A stretch of DNA of 64,000 bases from assembly GCA_021208685.1 (NCBI GenBank), contig JAJOJJ010000032.1:1-64000 (forward strand), written 5' to 3'. The first letter of the stretch is position 1. The number at the start of each line of letters is the position of its first letter. This document shows positions 1 to 9,423 of this stretch, piece after piece. A model generated the notes under the pieces. The model had not been told where the DNA came from, did no database searches, and saw only the letters and a program-made list of their open reading frames with translations. Origin of the DNA: Saccharospirillaceae bacterium. GTDB lineage: Bacteria; Pseudomonadota; Gammaproteobacteria; Pseudomonadales; Oceanobacteraceae. The position numbers were made by a program, and so were the translations under genes.

Positions 1-2
1 TT

Positions 3-175
3 GCCGGCTCCTACGATTTATAACACTTTCGCGGGCATGGCCGGCTCCTACGATTTATAGCAACTTTCGCGGGCATGGCCGGCTCCTACGATTTATAGCA
101 ACTTGCGCGGGCATGGCCCGCTCCTGCAATTTATAACAACATTCGCGGGCGTGGCCCGCTCCTGCCATTTATTAC
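3..175. repeat. REP-like tandem array, 38-bp unit, about 4.5 copies
   Basis: Units start near 3, 40, 78, 116 and 154. The first is 37 bp, the next three are 38 bp, and the last is partial. Each unit carries an imperfect palindrome of the form GCGGGC-ATG-GCCCGC followed by CTCCT and an AT-rich spacer. The hairpin is best preserved in the fourth unit; the first three read GCCGGC on the right arm. The layout resembles Pseudomonas-type REP elements. The array lies just downstream of galU and may protect or end its transcript. No RAYT transposase is visible here. Confidence 0.85.
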
Positions 176-181
176 GGCTTT

Positions 182-1069
182 TTACAGGTTTTTGATCCAT
201 TCACTGAAGGCTTTGCCTTCTTTTTCATGGCGCATGCTGTACTCAACGAAGGCTTTCATATAGCCCAGCTTGCCACCACAATCATGCGATTTTCCGGTCA
301 TGTAAAAGGCATTCACAGCTTCATTTTTCATTAGGGTAAAAATGGCATCAGTCAGCTGAATTTCGTCACCGGCTCCCGGTGCAGTATGCGCCAGAATATC
401 CCAGATAGTGGCTGGTAAAACATATCGTCCCACAACGGCAAGATTGGAGGGTGCTTCTTTTATCGCGGGCTTTTCAACAATGGTTGAAATAGCAGCACTT
501 TGCCCTGGTTTGATATCCGCTCCGGAAATATCCACGATGCCATATTTGTCAACGTCCTGTTGAGCAACGGCTTCAACCAGAATCTGGCTTGCTCCTGTCG
601 CTTCATATTCGCGGATCATGGCGGCCAGGTTTTCCTGCTCCAGATCGGCACTTGCATCATCAATCAGCACATCCGGCAACACTACGGCGAAAGGAGCATC
701 ACCAACCAGCGGCTTCGCGCAGAGCACCGCATGACCAAGACCTTTGGCCTGCCCCTGACGAATATGCATGATGGTTACACCTTTTGGTGTTATCGAGCGA
801 ACCTCATCCAGCAACTGACGCTTTACCCGCGCTTCCAGCGTTGATTCCAGTTCGAAGGAGGTATCAAAGTGGTTCTCGATAGCATTTTTTGAGGAATGTG
901 TTACCAGGATAATTTCGGTAATACCCGCGGCGGCACACTCATTAACCACATACTGAATCAGAGGCTTATCCGCCAGAGTCAGCATTTCTTTGGGAATTGC
1001 TTTACTGGCAGGCAGCATTCGCGTTCCAAGCCCCGCGACAGGAATTACGGCTTTGGTCACTTTTGTCAT
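182..1069 (-). CDS. galU: UTP--glucose-1-phosphate uridylyltransferase
   Basis: Makes UDP-glucose from UTP and glucose-1-phosphate in the cytoplasm, feeding LPS, capsule and osmoprotectant synthesis. The 295-residue protein opens with the nucleotide-binding signature [11 protein letters not shown] (residues 13-23) followed by PKEM, and has a VEKP segment near residue 198, as in GalU. Length is normal for the family. It sits downstream of rfaH on the same strand, separated by 176 bases that hold a perfect ops sequence, so RfaH-dependent elongation is a reasonable inference. REP-like repeats lie on both sides of the gene. Confidence 0.97.
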   Translation of the reverse strand: MTKVTKAVIPVAGLGTRMLPASKAIPKEMLTLADKPLIQYVVNECAAAGITEIILVTHSSKNAIENHFDTSFELESTLEARVKRQLLDEVRSITPKGVTIMHIRQGQAKGLGHAVLCAKPLVGDAPFAVVLPDVLIDDASADLEQENLAAMIREYEATGASQILVEAVAQQDVDKYGIVDISGADIKPGQSAAISTIVEKPAIKEAPSNLAVVGRYVLPATIWDILAHTAPGAGDEIQLTDAIFTLMKNEAVNAFYMTGKSHDCGGKLGYMKAFVEYSMRHEKEGKAFSEWIKNL

Positions 1070-1077
1070 AAATAGAT

Positions 1078-1097
1078 ACGGGTCTGGCCCACTCCTG
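1078..1097. repeat. isolated REP-like remnant upstream of galU
   Basis: The bases match the fourth unit of the array at 3-175: GGG, TGGCCC and CTCCTG are shared with the same spacing and a few substitutions between. It lies in the galU leader, so galU is bracketed by copies of one repeat family. Confidence 0.5.
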
Positions 1098-1178
1098 ATG
1101 TTCTGTTCCGTTAGTGCTCAGTGTTCGTGTATGTGTTGGGCAAAACAGTATCTGCTAAACAGACGCCTGACGTTCAGA

Positions 1179-1190
1179 CACGCTACCGCC
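1179..1190 (-). promoter_or_regulatory. ops element (RfaH recruitment site)
   Basis: On the minus strand this reads GGCGGTAGCGTG, identical to the Escherichia coli ops core as I know it. RfaH binds ops in the non-template strand of a paused transcription complex and then suppresses termination. The site is about 55 bases after the rfaH stop and about 110 bases before the galU start, in the right orientation to be transcribed into the galU leader. A TTGACT sequence overlapping the rfaH stop could be a -35 box, but no convincing -10 follows it. Confidence 0.75.
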
Positions 1191-1245
1191 CTAGGGTTAT
1201 TCGCGAATGTTCCCTGGTATCGCATCATTTAAACTGCTTTTTAAG

Positions 1246-1740
1246 TCAAACCAGCGCTAATTCGCTTAATTCAACCAGTAACTCGCTTTGCTGGCCGAGT
1301 AAGGTCAGCATAATCAAAGCTCTTTCTGAGCCATCATATTCCTGAAAGATGGCTTCATAATGTTTAAAGGGACCACTTTGTAAGGTGACCTTTTGCCCTT
1401 TTTTATACAGTGGATCATTGTCATTGCAAGCCGTACGTCGCTGCAAGTCATCAACCAGTAAAGTGTTAACGACTGCCGGTTGAGAACCAAAATACAGCAA
1501 GCCGCGAGCTCCAAGCGTCGAGCGTACTTTACTCAGCAGCGGATTTTCCGGATCGGACTTAAGGAACAGATACCCGGGAAACAGCGCTTCCTGACGAAGC
1601 ACGCGTTTACCCTGCACAACGCATTCGCGTTTAAAAAAGGGAAGGAAAACCTGCGCTCCCTGCCGTTCAAGATGATTAAGGGCACGCTGCTCCTGCCGGG
1701 GTTTGGTCAGAACAACGTACCATTGCGAAACCACGTCCAT
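1246..1740 (-). CDS. rfaH: transcription antiterminator RfaH (NusG paralogue)
   Basis: A 164-residue NusG-family protein. An N-terminal NGN domain begins with QWYVVLTKPRQEQRA and contains LFPGYLFL, and a short KOW-type C-terminal domain follows. Length and motifs (LERQ, RGKR-like basic stretch, FPGYLF) fit RfaH rather than the general factor NusG. RfaH boosts long polysaccharide operons that carry an ops site. It starts 15 bases after pyrF, so it is probably the last gene of the ihfB-lapA-lapB-pyrF transcript. An ops sequence follows it, ahead of galU. Confidence 0.9.
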   Translation of the reverse strand: MDVVSQWYVVLTKPRQEQRALNHLERQGAQVFLPFFKRECVVQGKRVLRQEALFPGYLFLKSDPENPLLSKVRSTLGARGLLYFGSQPAVVNTLLVDDLQRRTACNDNDPLYKKGQKVTLQSGPFKHYEAIFQEYDGSERALIMLTLLGQQSELLVELSELALV

Positions 1741-1755
1741 GTTAGTCGAAACGCC

Positions 1756-2493
1756 TCAGCCAAGACCTGCCAGAATGTGCTCGCATGCAAGCGCCGGATC
1801 GGCAGCCTGAGTGATGGGCCGGCCAATAACCATATAACTGACACCGGCAATCTGTGCTTCCCGTGGTGTCAACACCCGACGCTGGTCACCCTGCTCAGAA
1901 CCTTCCGGACGAATCCCGGGTGTCACCGTTAAAAACGGTTCTTGGCATGCAGCACGAATCAAAGCAACTTCCTGAGCGGAACAAACAACACCGTCCAACC
2001 CTGAGCGCTCTGTCAACTTTGCCAGTCGCTCAACCTGAATCCGGGGATCAACATCCAGGCCAATATCCGCCAGATCTGCGCGCTCCATCGACGTAAGTAC
2101 AGTGACGCCAATCAACAGAGGTTTATGCGATTTTTTCTCAATTTCATTACGGGCGGCTTCCATCATCCGCCTGCCACCTGAAGCGTGGACATTCACCATC
2201 CATACGCCTAATTCTGCAGCAGCTCCTACCGCTTTTGCACAGGTATTGGGAATATCGTGGAATTTCAGATCAAGGAAAACATCAAATCCCAGCTTGTGCA
2301 GAGACTCGATAATGGCAGGACCGGCAGCTGTGAAAAGCTCTTTACCGACTTTGACGCGGCATTGTGCGGGATTCAACAGACTTGCCATAGCGAGCGCCTG
2401 TTGTGGATGCGGGTAATCGAGTGCGACAACAACGGGTGAACTGACTGCGCCAACAGAACGGCGGCTTTCAGAAAAAGTATATTGTTCGGTCAT
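1756..2493 (-). CDS. pyrF: orotidine 5'-phosphate decarboxylase
   Basis: Last step of UMP synthesis. The 245-residue TIM-barrel protein carries the signature [12 protein letters not shown], with catalytic Asp75, Lys77 and Asp80. A phosphate-binding segment, TPGIRPEGS, lies near residue 190. There is an N-terminal extension of about 15 residues compared with short family members. Its ATG overlaps the lapB stop as ATGA, indicating translational coupling. The lapA-lapB-pyrF order is common in gammaproteobacteria. Confidence 0.97.
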   Translation of the reverse strand: MTEQYTFSESRRSVGAVSSPVVVALDYPHPQQALAMASLLNPAQCRVKVGKELFTAAGPAIIESLHKLGFDVFLDLKFHDIPNTCAKAVGAAAELGVWMVNVHASGGRRMMEAARNEIEKKSHKPLLIGVTVLTSMERADLADIGLDVDPRIQVERLAKLTERSGLDGVVCSAQEVALIRAACQEPFLTVTPGIRPEGSEQGDQRRVLTPREAQIAGVSYMVIGRPITQAADPALACEHILAGLG

Positions 2494-3668
2494 AAATCGA
2501 GCTTCGCTTTTGGCAATTGCGGCACAAAAGAATTAATGGTCGACCAGTCCTTACAACTAGGACAGCGCCAGTGAAATTCCTTGGCCTTAAATCCACAATT
2601 TTTACAAACGAACTTAGGCTCGTTTTCAACAATGCGGCGGAGAATATCATACACAAGTAGCAACTGCGACTTATCCAGCTGCTGTTTATGCCGCACGACC
2701 AGTTCCACCAAAGCGAAGAAGCCCAGATTGGATGGTTGCGCAGCTAATTCTGACAATAACGTTGTCATCGCCTGCTTTATTCCATGTACTTCCACCTCAC
2801 ACTCAGCCTTGGCAACCAAGGCAGGTACATACTGAGAGCCTTGCCACTGTTTTGTCAGATGAGTAACCAGACCACTGCCATCATGAACATCGCGGAACGA
2901 CTCAACCATGCGTTCAAGGACCATTACAATCGCCTGAGTATCGACGTCCACGGCCTTCAGATAACAACGGATGGCTTCACGCGGCTCTTTCTGCCCATAG
3001 GCAAGATCGCCCTGAACGACAAAAGCCCGCGCGCAACGATGATCTATTTTCAGCGCCTGACGGCAGAACTGCTGCGTTTCCAGATAATCACCACGAGCGG
3101 AGGCTTTTTCCGCCAGTTCGCACACCGCATGGGCAACACGGCGGTTAAGCAATGCATTGCCAGCGAGTTTCTTTTCCCGGTAGAGATCGAAAATACGCTG
3201 CCACTCCCCCTCCTCCTCATAGAGCTCCACCAGATATCGGGAAGCCTGTTCCTGTACACGGCCACGCGCACCTAACAGTTCAACAAATAAGCGTTCGGCA
3301 CGATCCAGCAAACCGGCATAGGAGTAATCAACCGCCAACTCAAGTTCGAGCAACATTTGGGTATTCCGGGAGAGATCGGTGCGGGCAAATAATGCCTGAT
3401 GAAGGTGAATTGCCCGGTCGGCCTCACCTTTCTCGCGCAATGAACGACCCAGCTTAAGAAAAAGATCGATGGCATCATCATCCAGCTGAGGGATGTTGAG
3501 GAGGCGCTCAAGCGATGCATCGTTGGCTTCCGCCAATAAAAACTCAACGCTGGGAATCCAGTCAGGAGGGGTCTCCTTTTTAACCTGACGGGCAAAGCGG
3601 TAACCAAGCGTCCAGCCGATGGCAATTCCCAACAGCAGCAGCACATAAACCAGTGCAGAATCCATCAT
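2490..3668 (-). CDS. lapB: LPS assembly protein LapB (YciM)
   Basis: A 392-residue inner-membrane-anchored protein that controls LPS synthesis by promoting FtsH turnover of LpxC. The N-terminus has one membrane segment (about residues 6-24), followed by TPR repeats. The C-terminal rubredoxin-like zinc site has Cys355, Cys358, Cys369 and Cys372 in CKNC and CPSC. It starts six bases after lapA. Two adjacent ATG codons are possible starts. Galactose/UDP-glucose and O-antigen-related genes (galU, rfaH, a wzz-like gene) lie within 12 kb. Confidence 0.95.
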   Translation of the reverse strand: MMDSALVYVLLLLGIAIGWTLGYRFARQVKKETPPDWIPSVEFLLAEANDASLERLLNIPQLDDDAIDLFLKLGRSLREKGEADRAIHLHQALFARTDLSRNTQMLLELELAVDYSYAGLLDRAERLFVELLGARGRVQEQASRYLVELYEEEGEWQRIFDLYREKKLAGNALLNRRVAHAVCELAEKASARGDYLETQQFCRQALKIDHRCARAFVVQGDLAYGQKEPREAIRCYLKAVDVDTQAIVMVLERMVESFRDVHDGSGLVTHLTKQWQGSQYVPALVAKAECEVEVHGIKQAMTTLLSELAAQPSNLGFFALVELVVRHKQQLDKSQLLLVYDILRRIVENEPKFVCKNCGFKAKEFHWRCPSCKDWSTINSFVPQLPKAKLDL

Positions 3669-3674
3669 AGGCGC

Positions 3675-3956
3675 CTACGGCAGTTTATTCAGGCGTTGTT
3701 TGGTGTCTGCAAGTTCTTTACGTAACTGGCGCAGTTGCAATTTTTGCCGGGCATTGATGACCACACCACTGAATACCCCGACAATGGCACCGAGCAATAA
3801 CACAACACCCAACCAGAGAGATAAGGGCAGAGTAACAGGCGAGCCAAGCAGAAAGTTCAGCTCAACCAACAAACTGTTTTGCGCAGCAAACGCCAGCGTA
3901 TAGGCCAAAACGACAATAAAAAGTACAACACTCAGGCCTACTTTCAGCGTTTTCAT
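3675..3956 (-). CDS. lapA: lipopolysaccharide assembly protein LapA
   Basis: A 93-residue protein with two predicted membrane segments (about 6-25 and 45-67). These are separated by the family motif AAQNSLLVELNFL, and a charged helical tail runs to the end. It matches LapA (YciS, DUF1049), the partner of LapB in envelope homeostasis. It lies directly upstream of lapB and 26 bases downstream of ihfB, the usual arrangement. Confidence 0.93.
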   Translation of the reverse strand: MKTLKVGLSVVLFIVVLAYTLAFAAQNSLLVELNFLLGSPVTLPLSLWLGVVLLLGAIVGVFSGVVINARQKLQLRQLRKELADTKQRLNKLP

Positions 3957-3982
3957 AGCATCGACTCCATATACCGGAATAC

Positions 3983-4276
3983 TTAATCGTCTTCCGGACT
4001 GTCATTCACCTGATCACGCAGCTCTTTGCCGGGCTTAAAGTGAGGAACAAACTTTCCTTTAAGATCGACCGTTTCCCCGGTTTTAGGATTACGACCCATC
4101 CGTGGTGCACGGTAATGCAGTGAAAAACTGCCAAAACCACGAATCTCAATCCGCTCCCCTGACGACAGGGTCTGCGACATATGATCAAGCAAAGTTTTGA
4201 CCGCCAGTTCGACATCTTTCGAGGACAACTGCGGCTGTCGGGTTACGATTTTTTCTATCAGCTCAGATTTTGTCAT
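3983..4276 (-). CDS. ihfB: integration host factor beta subunit
   Basis: A 97-residue DNA-bending histone-like protein that pairs with IhfA. It begins [10 protein letters not shown] and has the family signature region [21 protein letters not shown], with the Pro-bearing RNPKTG loop that intercalates DNA. The start is at 4276 rather than at an in-frame ATG 51 bases upstream, because AGGAGGGA sits at the right distance and homologues begin here. It probably heads the ihfB-lapA-lapB-pyrF-rfaH operon, behind the rpsA terminator. Confidence 0.96.
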   Translation of the reverse strand: MTKSELIEKIVTRQPQLSSKDVELAVKTLLDHMSQTLSSGERIEIRGFGSFSLHYRAPRMGRNPKTGETVDLKGKFVPHFKPGKELRDQVNDSPEDD

Positions 4277-4322
4277 GGCTTTTCCCTCCTTGAGAACGAA
4301 GCATGGCAATAAACCTAGCCAA

Positions 4323-4351
4323 ATCATGCAGTTAGCTCAACCCTTTTGCAA
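4323..4351 (-). promoter_or_regulatory. candidate sigma-70 promoter for ihfB
   Basis: On the minus strand TTGCAA (4351-4346) and CATGAT (4328-4323) are 17 bases apart, upstream of the ihfB ribosome site. The boxes match the consensus only partly. The 4277-4618 gap otherwise holds the rpsA terminator, a 9-bp inverted repeat and no gene I can support. Confidence 0.4.
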
Positions 4352-4498
4352 GTGTTGATTGTTTGTACAATCGATTTCAGTGAAATCTGACCCAAATCTG
4401 TAACAAACGATCACAAGCAGACACCGCACCAGGCAGCATCCATAGGACAACCACTTCAACGCCGGGCAAATCGTCCGCCAAGGGTGGCCAGCCCCCCA

Positions 4499-4521
4499 AA
4501 GTTTTGTCAGGAACAAAACTT
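4499..4521. other. 9-bp perfect inverted repeat between rpsA and ihfB
   Basis: AAGTTTTGT, a 5-base spacer, then ACAAAACTT. The stem is AT-rich and lacks the GC stem and U-run of an intrinsic terminator, so it could be an operator or an RNA hairpin in an ihfB leader. Function unknown. Confidence 0.4.
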
Positions 4522-4568
4522 AACGCACGCAGTGCGGCCAGCAGTTGGCTGCCATGGATAGCAGCCAT

Positions 4569-4594
4569 AAAAAAACCCGCCGAAGCGGGTTTTT
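4569..4594 (-). terminator. rho-independent terminator of rpsA
   Basis: Read on the minus strand, a 6-bp stem ACCCGC/GCGGGT with a TTCG loop is followed by a run of seven T. It begins about 25 bases after the rpsA stop and separates rpsA from ihfB. Confidence 0.93.
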
Positions 4595-4618
4595 CAGATC
4601 GGTTTAACGCATCAAGAC

Positions 4619-6307
4619 TTAGTCTTTCTGGTTCAACTGCTCTTTGATCAGGTCACCAATGGTGGTCGGACCTGTCATTTCGGCATCAGCCTTAGCACGC
4701 TGTTCTTTCAGAGCCGCTTTGTCTTCTGCATTGTCTTTCGCTTTAACAGACAAACTGATTCCACGGTTCTTACGATCTACGGCAGTGATAACGGCTTCAA
4801 CGGTGTCGCCTTCGTTCAGCACGTTACGGGCATCTTCTACCTTGTCACGGCTGATATCAGACGCCTTCAGTACGCCCTCAACACCTGGAGCGATTTCGAT
4901 GACAGCGGCTTTCGCGTCAACAGAGATCACTTTACCGGTGATCAGAGTGCCCTTGTCGTTTTCAGCAACGTACTCAGAAAACGGATCGCTTTCCAGCTGC
5001 TTAACGCCCAGAGAGATACGCTCACGCTCAGGGTCGATAGACAGGATTACAGTTTCCAGTTCATCGCCTTTCTTGTAATTACGAACGGCTTCTTCGCCGC
5101 TGTCATTCCAGGAAATATCAGACAGGTGAACCAGACCGTCGATGCCACCATCCAGACCGATAAAGATACCGAAGTCAGTGATGGACTTGATCTTACCGGA
5201 GATCTTGTCGCCTTTATTGAACTTGGTACCGAACTCTTCCCATGGGTTCATGGTGCACTGCTTGATACCCAGAGAGATACGACGACGCTCTTCGTCGATA
5301 TCCAGAACCATAACTTCGATTTCGTCGCCAACCTGAACCACTTTGCTTGGGTGGATGTTTTTGTTGGTCCAATCCATTTCGGATACGTGAACCAGACCTT
5401 CAACACCCTCTTCCAGCTCGGCGAAACAGCCGTAGTCCGTCAGATTAGTTACGCGTGCTTTAACACGGGCGTGCTCTGGGTAACGCTCGTTGATGTTCAC
5501 CCATGGATCATCACCCAGCTGCTTCAGACCCAGAGAAACGCGGTTGCGCTCACGGTCGAATTTCAGCACTTTAACGTCGATTTCGTCACCAACAGCAACG
5601 ATTTCGCTTGGGTGCTTGATGCGTTTCCACGCCATGTCAGTGATGTGCAGCAGGCCGTCAACACCGCCCAGATCGACGAAGGCACCGTAGTCGGTCAGGT
5701 TCTTAACGATACCTTTAACAGACTGGCCTTCCTGCAGGTTAGCCAGCAGTTCTTCGCGTTCCTGGCTGTTAGCAGCTTCCAGAACGGCACGACGGGATAC
5801 AACCACGTTGTTACGCTTGGCATCCAGCTTGATAACTTTGAATTCCAGCTCTTTGCCTTCCAGGTGCAGAGTGTCGCGTACCGGACGTACGTCAACCAGA
5901 GAACCTGGCAGGAAGGCGCGGATGTTCTTCAGATCAACAGTGAAGCCACCTTTGACTTTACCATTGATGATACCCATAACCATTTCATCAGCTTCGAAGG
6001 CTTTTTCCAGCTCAATCCAGCTTTCTGCGCGTTTCGCTTTTTCACGAGACAGGCGGGTTTCACCGAAACCATCTTCAACGGCTTCCAGGGATACCTGAGT
6101 GGTGTCGCCGATAGCAACTTCCAGCTCGCCTTTTTCATTCAGGAACTGGCTGCGCGGGATAACAGCTTCAGATTTCAGGCCAGAGTTAACGGTAACCCAA
6201 TCGCTGTCGATATCGACAACGGTACCGGTAACAATGGAACCTGGCTGCATGTCCAGTTCTTTAAGGGATTCTTCAAATAATTCTGCAAAGCTTTCGCTCA
6301 TGCTCAT
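4619..6307 (-). CDS. rpsA: 30S ribosomal protein S1
   Basis: A 562-residue protein with six S1/OB repeats, the usual size for gammaproteobacterial S1. It binds mRNA on the 30S subunit and helps initiate weakly structured or SD-poor messages. The start [16 protein letters not shown] matches the family. Two ATG codons (6307 and 6301) are possible; 6307 lies nine bases after a weak AGG. The 162-base cmk-rpsA gap leaves room for the separate promoters and autoregulated leader typical of rpsA. A strong terminator follows. Confidence 0.98.
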   Translation of the reverse strand: MSMSESFAELFEESLKELDMQPGSIVTGTVVDIDSDWVTVNSGLKSEAVIPRSQFLNEKGELEVAIGDTTQVSLEAVEDGFGETRLSREKAKRAESWIELEKAFEADEMVMGIINGKVKGGFTVDLKNIRAFLPGSLVDVRPVRDTLHLEGKELEFKVIKLDAKRNNVVVSRRAVLEAANSQEREELLANLQEGQSVKGIVKNLTDYGAFVDLGGVDGLLHITDMAWKRIKHPSEIVAVGDEIDVKVLKFDRERNRVSLGLKQLGDDPWVNINERYPEHARVKARVTNLTDYGCFAELEEGVEGLVHVSEMDWTNKNIHPSKVVQVGDEIEVMVLDIDEERRRISLGIKQCTMNPWEEFGTKFNKGDKISGKIKSITDFGIFIGLDGGIDGLVHLSDISWNDSGEEAVRNYKKGDELETVILSIDPERERISLGVKQLESDPFSEYVAENDKGTLITGKVISVDAKAAVIEIAPGVEGVLKASDISRDKVEDARNVLNEGDTVEAVITAVDRKNRGISLSVKAKDNAEDKAALKEQRAKADAEMTGPTTIGDLIKEQLNQKD

Positions 6308-6469
6308 GAGTATGTACCTATCTCGTTAAGGCGCGCTTCCGTGGGGTAATTAATGGAAGACAACGCGTACCAAATGGCCAGACATTCGGGGTTAGTCAAA
6401 CATAAAAACCTGTGCGTTTTCTCATTTTCCCGCCGCGGGGACAGAGCCGGCTAACGCACCGGTTTCATC

Positions 6470-7153
6470 TCAGATCAGTCCAGTCGTTCGGACAAGATTC
6501 ATTACCTGATCGCATACTTCCTCAATGCTCATTGAGGTGCTGTCGATCAGCACAGCATCTTGCGCGGGCTTCAATGGGGCAACAGATCGGTTACTGTCAC
6601 GCTCATCTCGGGCTCGGATGTCTTCGATAAGGGCGGGTAAACTAGCACTAAATCCCTTTTCAAGCAACTGCTTGTAACGGCGCTGACCGCGCTCTTCGGC
6701 GCTGGCGGTGAGGAAGACCTTAACCGGTGCATCCGGGAAAACCACGGTACCCATATCGCGGCCATCAGCAATCACCCCGGGAGCCGTACGGAAATCACGC
6801 TGGCGCTGCAGCAGTGCATCACGCACCGCCGGTAATGCCGCTACCTGGGAGGCCAGACTGCCGACGTCTTCAGTGCGGATTGAATCGGTCACGTCATCCC
6901 CTTCCAGAATGACCCTCACCCCCACCGGAGTCGGCTCAAAGCGCACATCCAGGCTACCCGCGACCGCAGCAACCGCCGCATCATCATCCAGCGCCAGACC
7001 TTTACGGCTGGCGGCCAGACCGGTAATACGATACAGCGCACCACTGTCAAGCAACTGCCAGTTCAGTGTCTGCGCCAATCGTGCACAGACCGTTCCCTTA
7101 CCGGCACCGGATGGACCATCAATAGTAATGACGGGGGCAGAAGAAGCGTTCAT
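6470..7153 (-). CDS. cmk: cytidylate kinase
   Basis: Phosphorylates CMP and dCMP using ATP. The 227-residue P-loop protein has GPSGAGKGT at residues 13-21 and the family segment [13 protein letters not shown] near residue 130. It starts 11 bases after tyrA-aroA and precedes rpsA, as in many gammaproteobacteria. Confidence 0.97.
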   Translation of the reverse strand: MNASSAPVITIDGPSGAGKGTVCARLAQTLNWQLLDSGALYRITGLAASRKGLALDDDAAVAAVAGSLDVRFEPTPVGVRVILEGDDVTDSIRTEDVGSLASQVAALPAVRDALLQRQRDFRTAPGVIADGRDMGTVVFPDAPVKVFLTASAEERGQRRYKQLLEKGFSASLPALIEDIRARDERDSNRSVAPLKPAQDAVLIDSTSMSIEEVCDQVMNLVRTTGLI

Positions 7154-7164
7154 TCGGTTTCCTT

Positions 7165-9423
7165 TTACTCAGCGGGTTGGCTGGTCACGTTCAGTTGCAG
7201 ACCGGCATTATTCGCCAGGCCAACGAAGTCGGGGAACGAGGTCGCCACGTTAGCGCAGTCCAGTATGGTAATTGGCTCCGCCGCACGTACTGAGGCAATC
7301 GCAAAACTCATGGCAATACGATGATCGTGATGGGTAACGATTTCACCACCGCCAAAGACAGGCGCGCTCATTCCCTGACCGCCTTTCCCCTGAATCACTG
7401 CGCCATCATCGGTGCCTCTGGCGTCAATACCCAGTGTCACCAATCCATCGACCATGGCCTGAATACGATCGCTTTCTTTAACCCGCAATTCTTCCGCGCC
7501 AGTCAGAACGGTTTCACCTTCAGCACAGGCAGCAGCAATAAACAGCGCAGGGAATTCGTCGATCGCCAGCGGAACCTGATCTTCAGGAATCTGGATGCCT
7601 TTTAATTGCGCACTGCGAATGCGGATATCGGCCACCGGCTCACCGCCCACCTCACGTTCGTTCAGCACCTCAATATTACCGCCCATAGCGCGCAGGATAT
7701 TGATCACGCCGATACGGGTCGGGTTGATACCTACGTGCTCAAGGGTGATATCGGAACCTTCGGCAATGCTCGCGGCAACCATAAAGAAGGCTGCCGATGA
7801 GATATCCGCAGGCACGTCAATGCTGGTTGCGGTCAGTTTGCCGCCAGACTTCAGCGTAACGGTGCTGCCGTTAACCTGAACGTCATAACCAAAGCCTTTC
7901 AGCATACGCTCGGTATGATCGCGGGTTGGCGCAGGTTCAGTCACCGAGGTTTCTCCGTCGGCATACAGACCGGCCAGCAGCACACAGCTTTTTACCTGAG
8001 CACTGGCCATCGGCAGATCGTAGTGGATGCCTGTCAGCTTACCGGCACCGAATACTTTGATTGGCGGACGACCAGCTTCAGCGGTTTCGACCACGGCACC
8101 CATCTGCTTCAGCGGATCGGCCACGCGTCCCATCGGACGCTTGGAGAGTGATTCATCACCGCTCATTTCCACATCAAAGGTTTGTCCCGCCATTAATCCG
8201 GCCAGCAGACGCATGGAGGTACCGGAGTTGCCCAGATACAGCGCATTCGGTGGTGGCTGCAGGCCGTGCAGGCCCACTCCATGAATGGTTACCCGGCCAC
8301 GATGCGGACCTTCGATCACCACCCCCATATCACGGAACGCCTGCAGCGTTGCCAGACTGTCTTCCCCTTCCAGAAAGCCACTGACTTCGGTTGTACCCTC
8401 TGCCAGTGAACCCAGCATGATGGAGCGGTGTGAAATGGATTTATCTCCGGGAACGCGGAAGCTGCCGCTCAGCGAACCGGCAGGTGATGCGATATAGGTA
8501 ACAGATGCGGTTTTCATAGGTTCAACGTAGGCCCTGCGGGCGAGTATTTTAGAAAAATGGTCGCGCGCTACTTTAGCACGGGTCAGCACCCCCATCACGG
8601 TGGTGGTGTCTTCCTGTTCAATCGCGCGGCGTAAAAAATTCAGATCATGCTGAAACAGATCCAGGGTTTTCAGAATCTGTTCTTTATTGGCGGAAAAGAT
8701 ATCCCGCCACATGACCGGGCTGCTGGCGGCAATGCGGGTAAAATCACGGAATCCACCGGCAGCATAGTTAAAGATCTCTTTGTTTTCGTGGCTGTTGGCC
8801 AGAGTATCGACCAGAGAATACGCCAGCAGATGCGGTAAATGGCTGGTTGCTGCCAGTACTTCATCGTGGTGACAGACGTCCATATCCTCAACATCAGCCC
8901 CCACCGCTTCCCAGGCGGCACGCACCAGACGCAACGCCGTCTGATCGGTATGTGGTTGCGGGGTGATGATGACTTTATGACGCACATACAGATTTTCATC
9001 AGCGGCGTTCACCCCGCTGCGCTCGGAACCGGCAATCGGATGACCCAGCACAAAGCGGTTAAAATCTGCACCAAATACCGCTTCAACATCACGGGCAACG
9101 GAGCCTTTCACCGAGCCAACATCGGTCAGTATTGCCTCGTCACGGATAGCAGGCGCAATATCCTGCAGCACCTGACGCACGGCAAGAATCGGCACGGAAA
9201 TGATAATGAGGTCTGCATTGCAGACGGCATCCGTAATTTCCGTGCTGAAATCATCAATCAGACCAATCTGTAACGCCTGTTGCATAGAATCCAGATTACG
9301 GTCGTAACCGTGAACTTCGCCGACGCAACCACGAACGCGCAGGGCTTTGACCCAGGAACAGCCAATCAGCCCGAGACCAATGACGGTGACCCGGGGAATG
9401 TACAGAGAATGCTTTTTGCTCAA
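7165..9423 (-). CDS. tyrA-aroA: fused prephenate dehydrogenase / EPSP synthase
   Basis: A 752-residue fusion of two shikimate/aromatic enzymes. Residues 1-300 are a TyrA-type dehydrogenase: the NAD motif GLGLIG is at 16-21 and HPIAGSE at 128-134. From about Met303 a complete AroA domain follows, with GDKSISHR at 326-333 and [11 protein letters not shown] at 397-407. The position equivalent to E. coli AroA Pro101 is Leu406. The same fusion is known in Pseudomonas, so it is a lineage trait, not an assembly artefact. It overlaps hisC by four bases (ATGA) and lies 11 bases before cmk. Confidence 0.96.
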   Translation of the reverse strand: MSKKHSLYIPRVTVIGLGLIGCSWVKALRVRGCVGEVHGYDRNLDSMQQALQIGLIDDFSTEITDAVCNADLIIISVPILAVRQVLQDIAPAIRDEAILTDVGSVKGSVARDVEAVFGADFNRFVLGHPIAGSERSGVNAADENLYVRHKVIITPQPHTDQTALRLVRAAWEAVGADVEDMDVCHHDEVLAATSHLPHLLAYSLVDTLANSHENKEIFNYAAGGFRDFTRIAASSPVMWRDIFSANKEQILKTLDLFQHDLNFLRRAIEQEDTTTVMGVLTRAKVARDHFSKILARRAYVEPMKTASVTYIASPAGSLSGSFRVPGDKSISHRSIMLGSLAEGTTEVSGFLEGEDSLATLQAFRDMGVVIEGPHRGRVTIHGVGLHGLQPPPNALYLGNSGTSMRLLAGLMAGQTFDVEMSGDESLSKRPMGRVADPLKQMGAVVETAEAGRPPIKVFGAGKLTGIHYDLPMASAQVKSCVLLAGLYADGETSVTEPAPTRDHTERMLKGFGYDVQVNGSTVTLKSGGKLTATSIDVPADISSAAFFMVAASIAEGSDITLEHVGINPTRIGVINILRAMGGNIEVLNEREVGGEPVADIRIRSAQLKGIQIPEDQVPLAIDEFPALFIAAACAEGETVLTGAEELRVKESDRIQAMVDGLVTLGIDARGTDDGAVIQGKGGQGMSAPVFGGGEIVTHHDHRIAMSFAIASVRAAEPITILDCANVATSFPDFVGLANNAGLQLNVTSQPAE

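Noticed and set aside
3-175. Regular 38-bp repeats considered as a CRISPR array
   Set aside because: The units are back to back with no unique spacers, and no cas genes are nearby.
4377-4568. Leftward 63-codon frame between rpsA and ihfB
   Set aside because: It begins inside the rpsA terminator, has no ribosome site and no recognisable protein pattern.
5126-6280. Long rightward frame opposite rpsA (384 codons)
   Set aside because: Antisense shadow of the codon-biased rpsA gene; the product has no family features.
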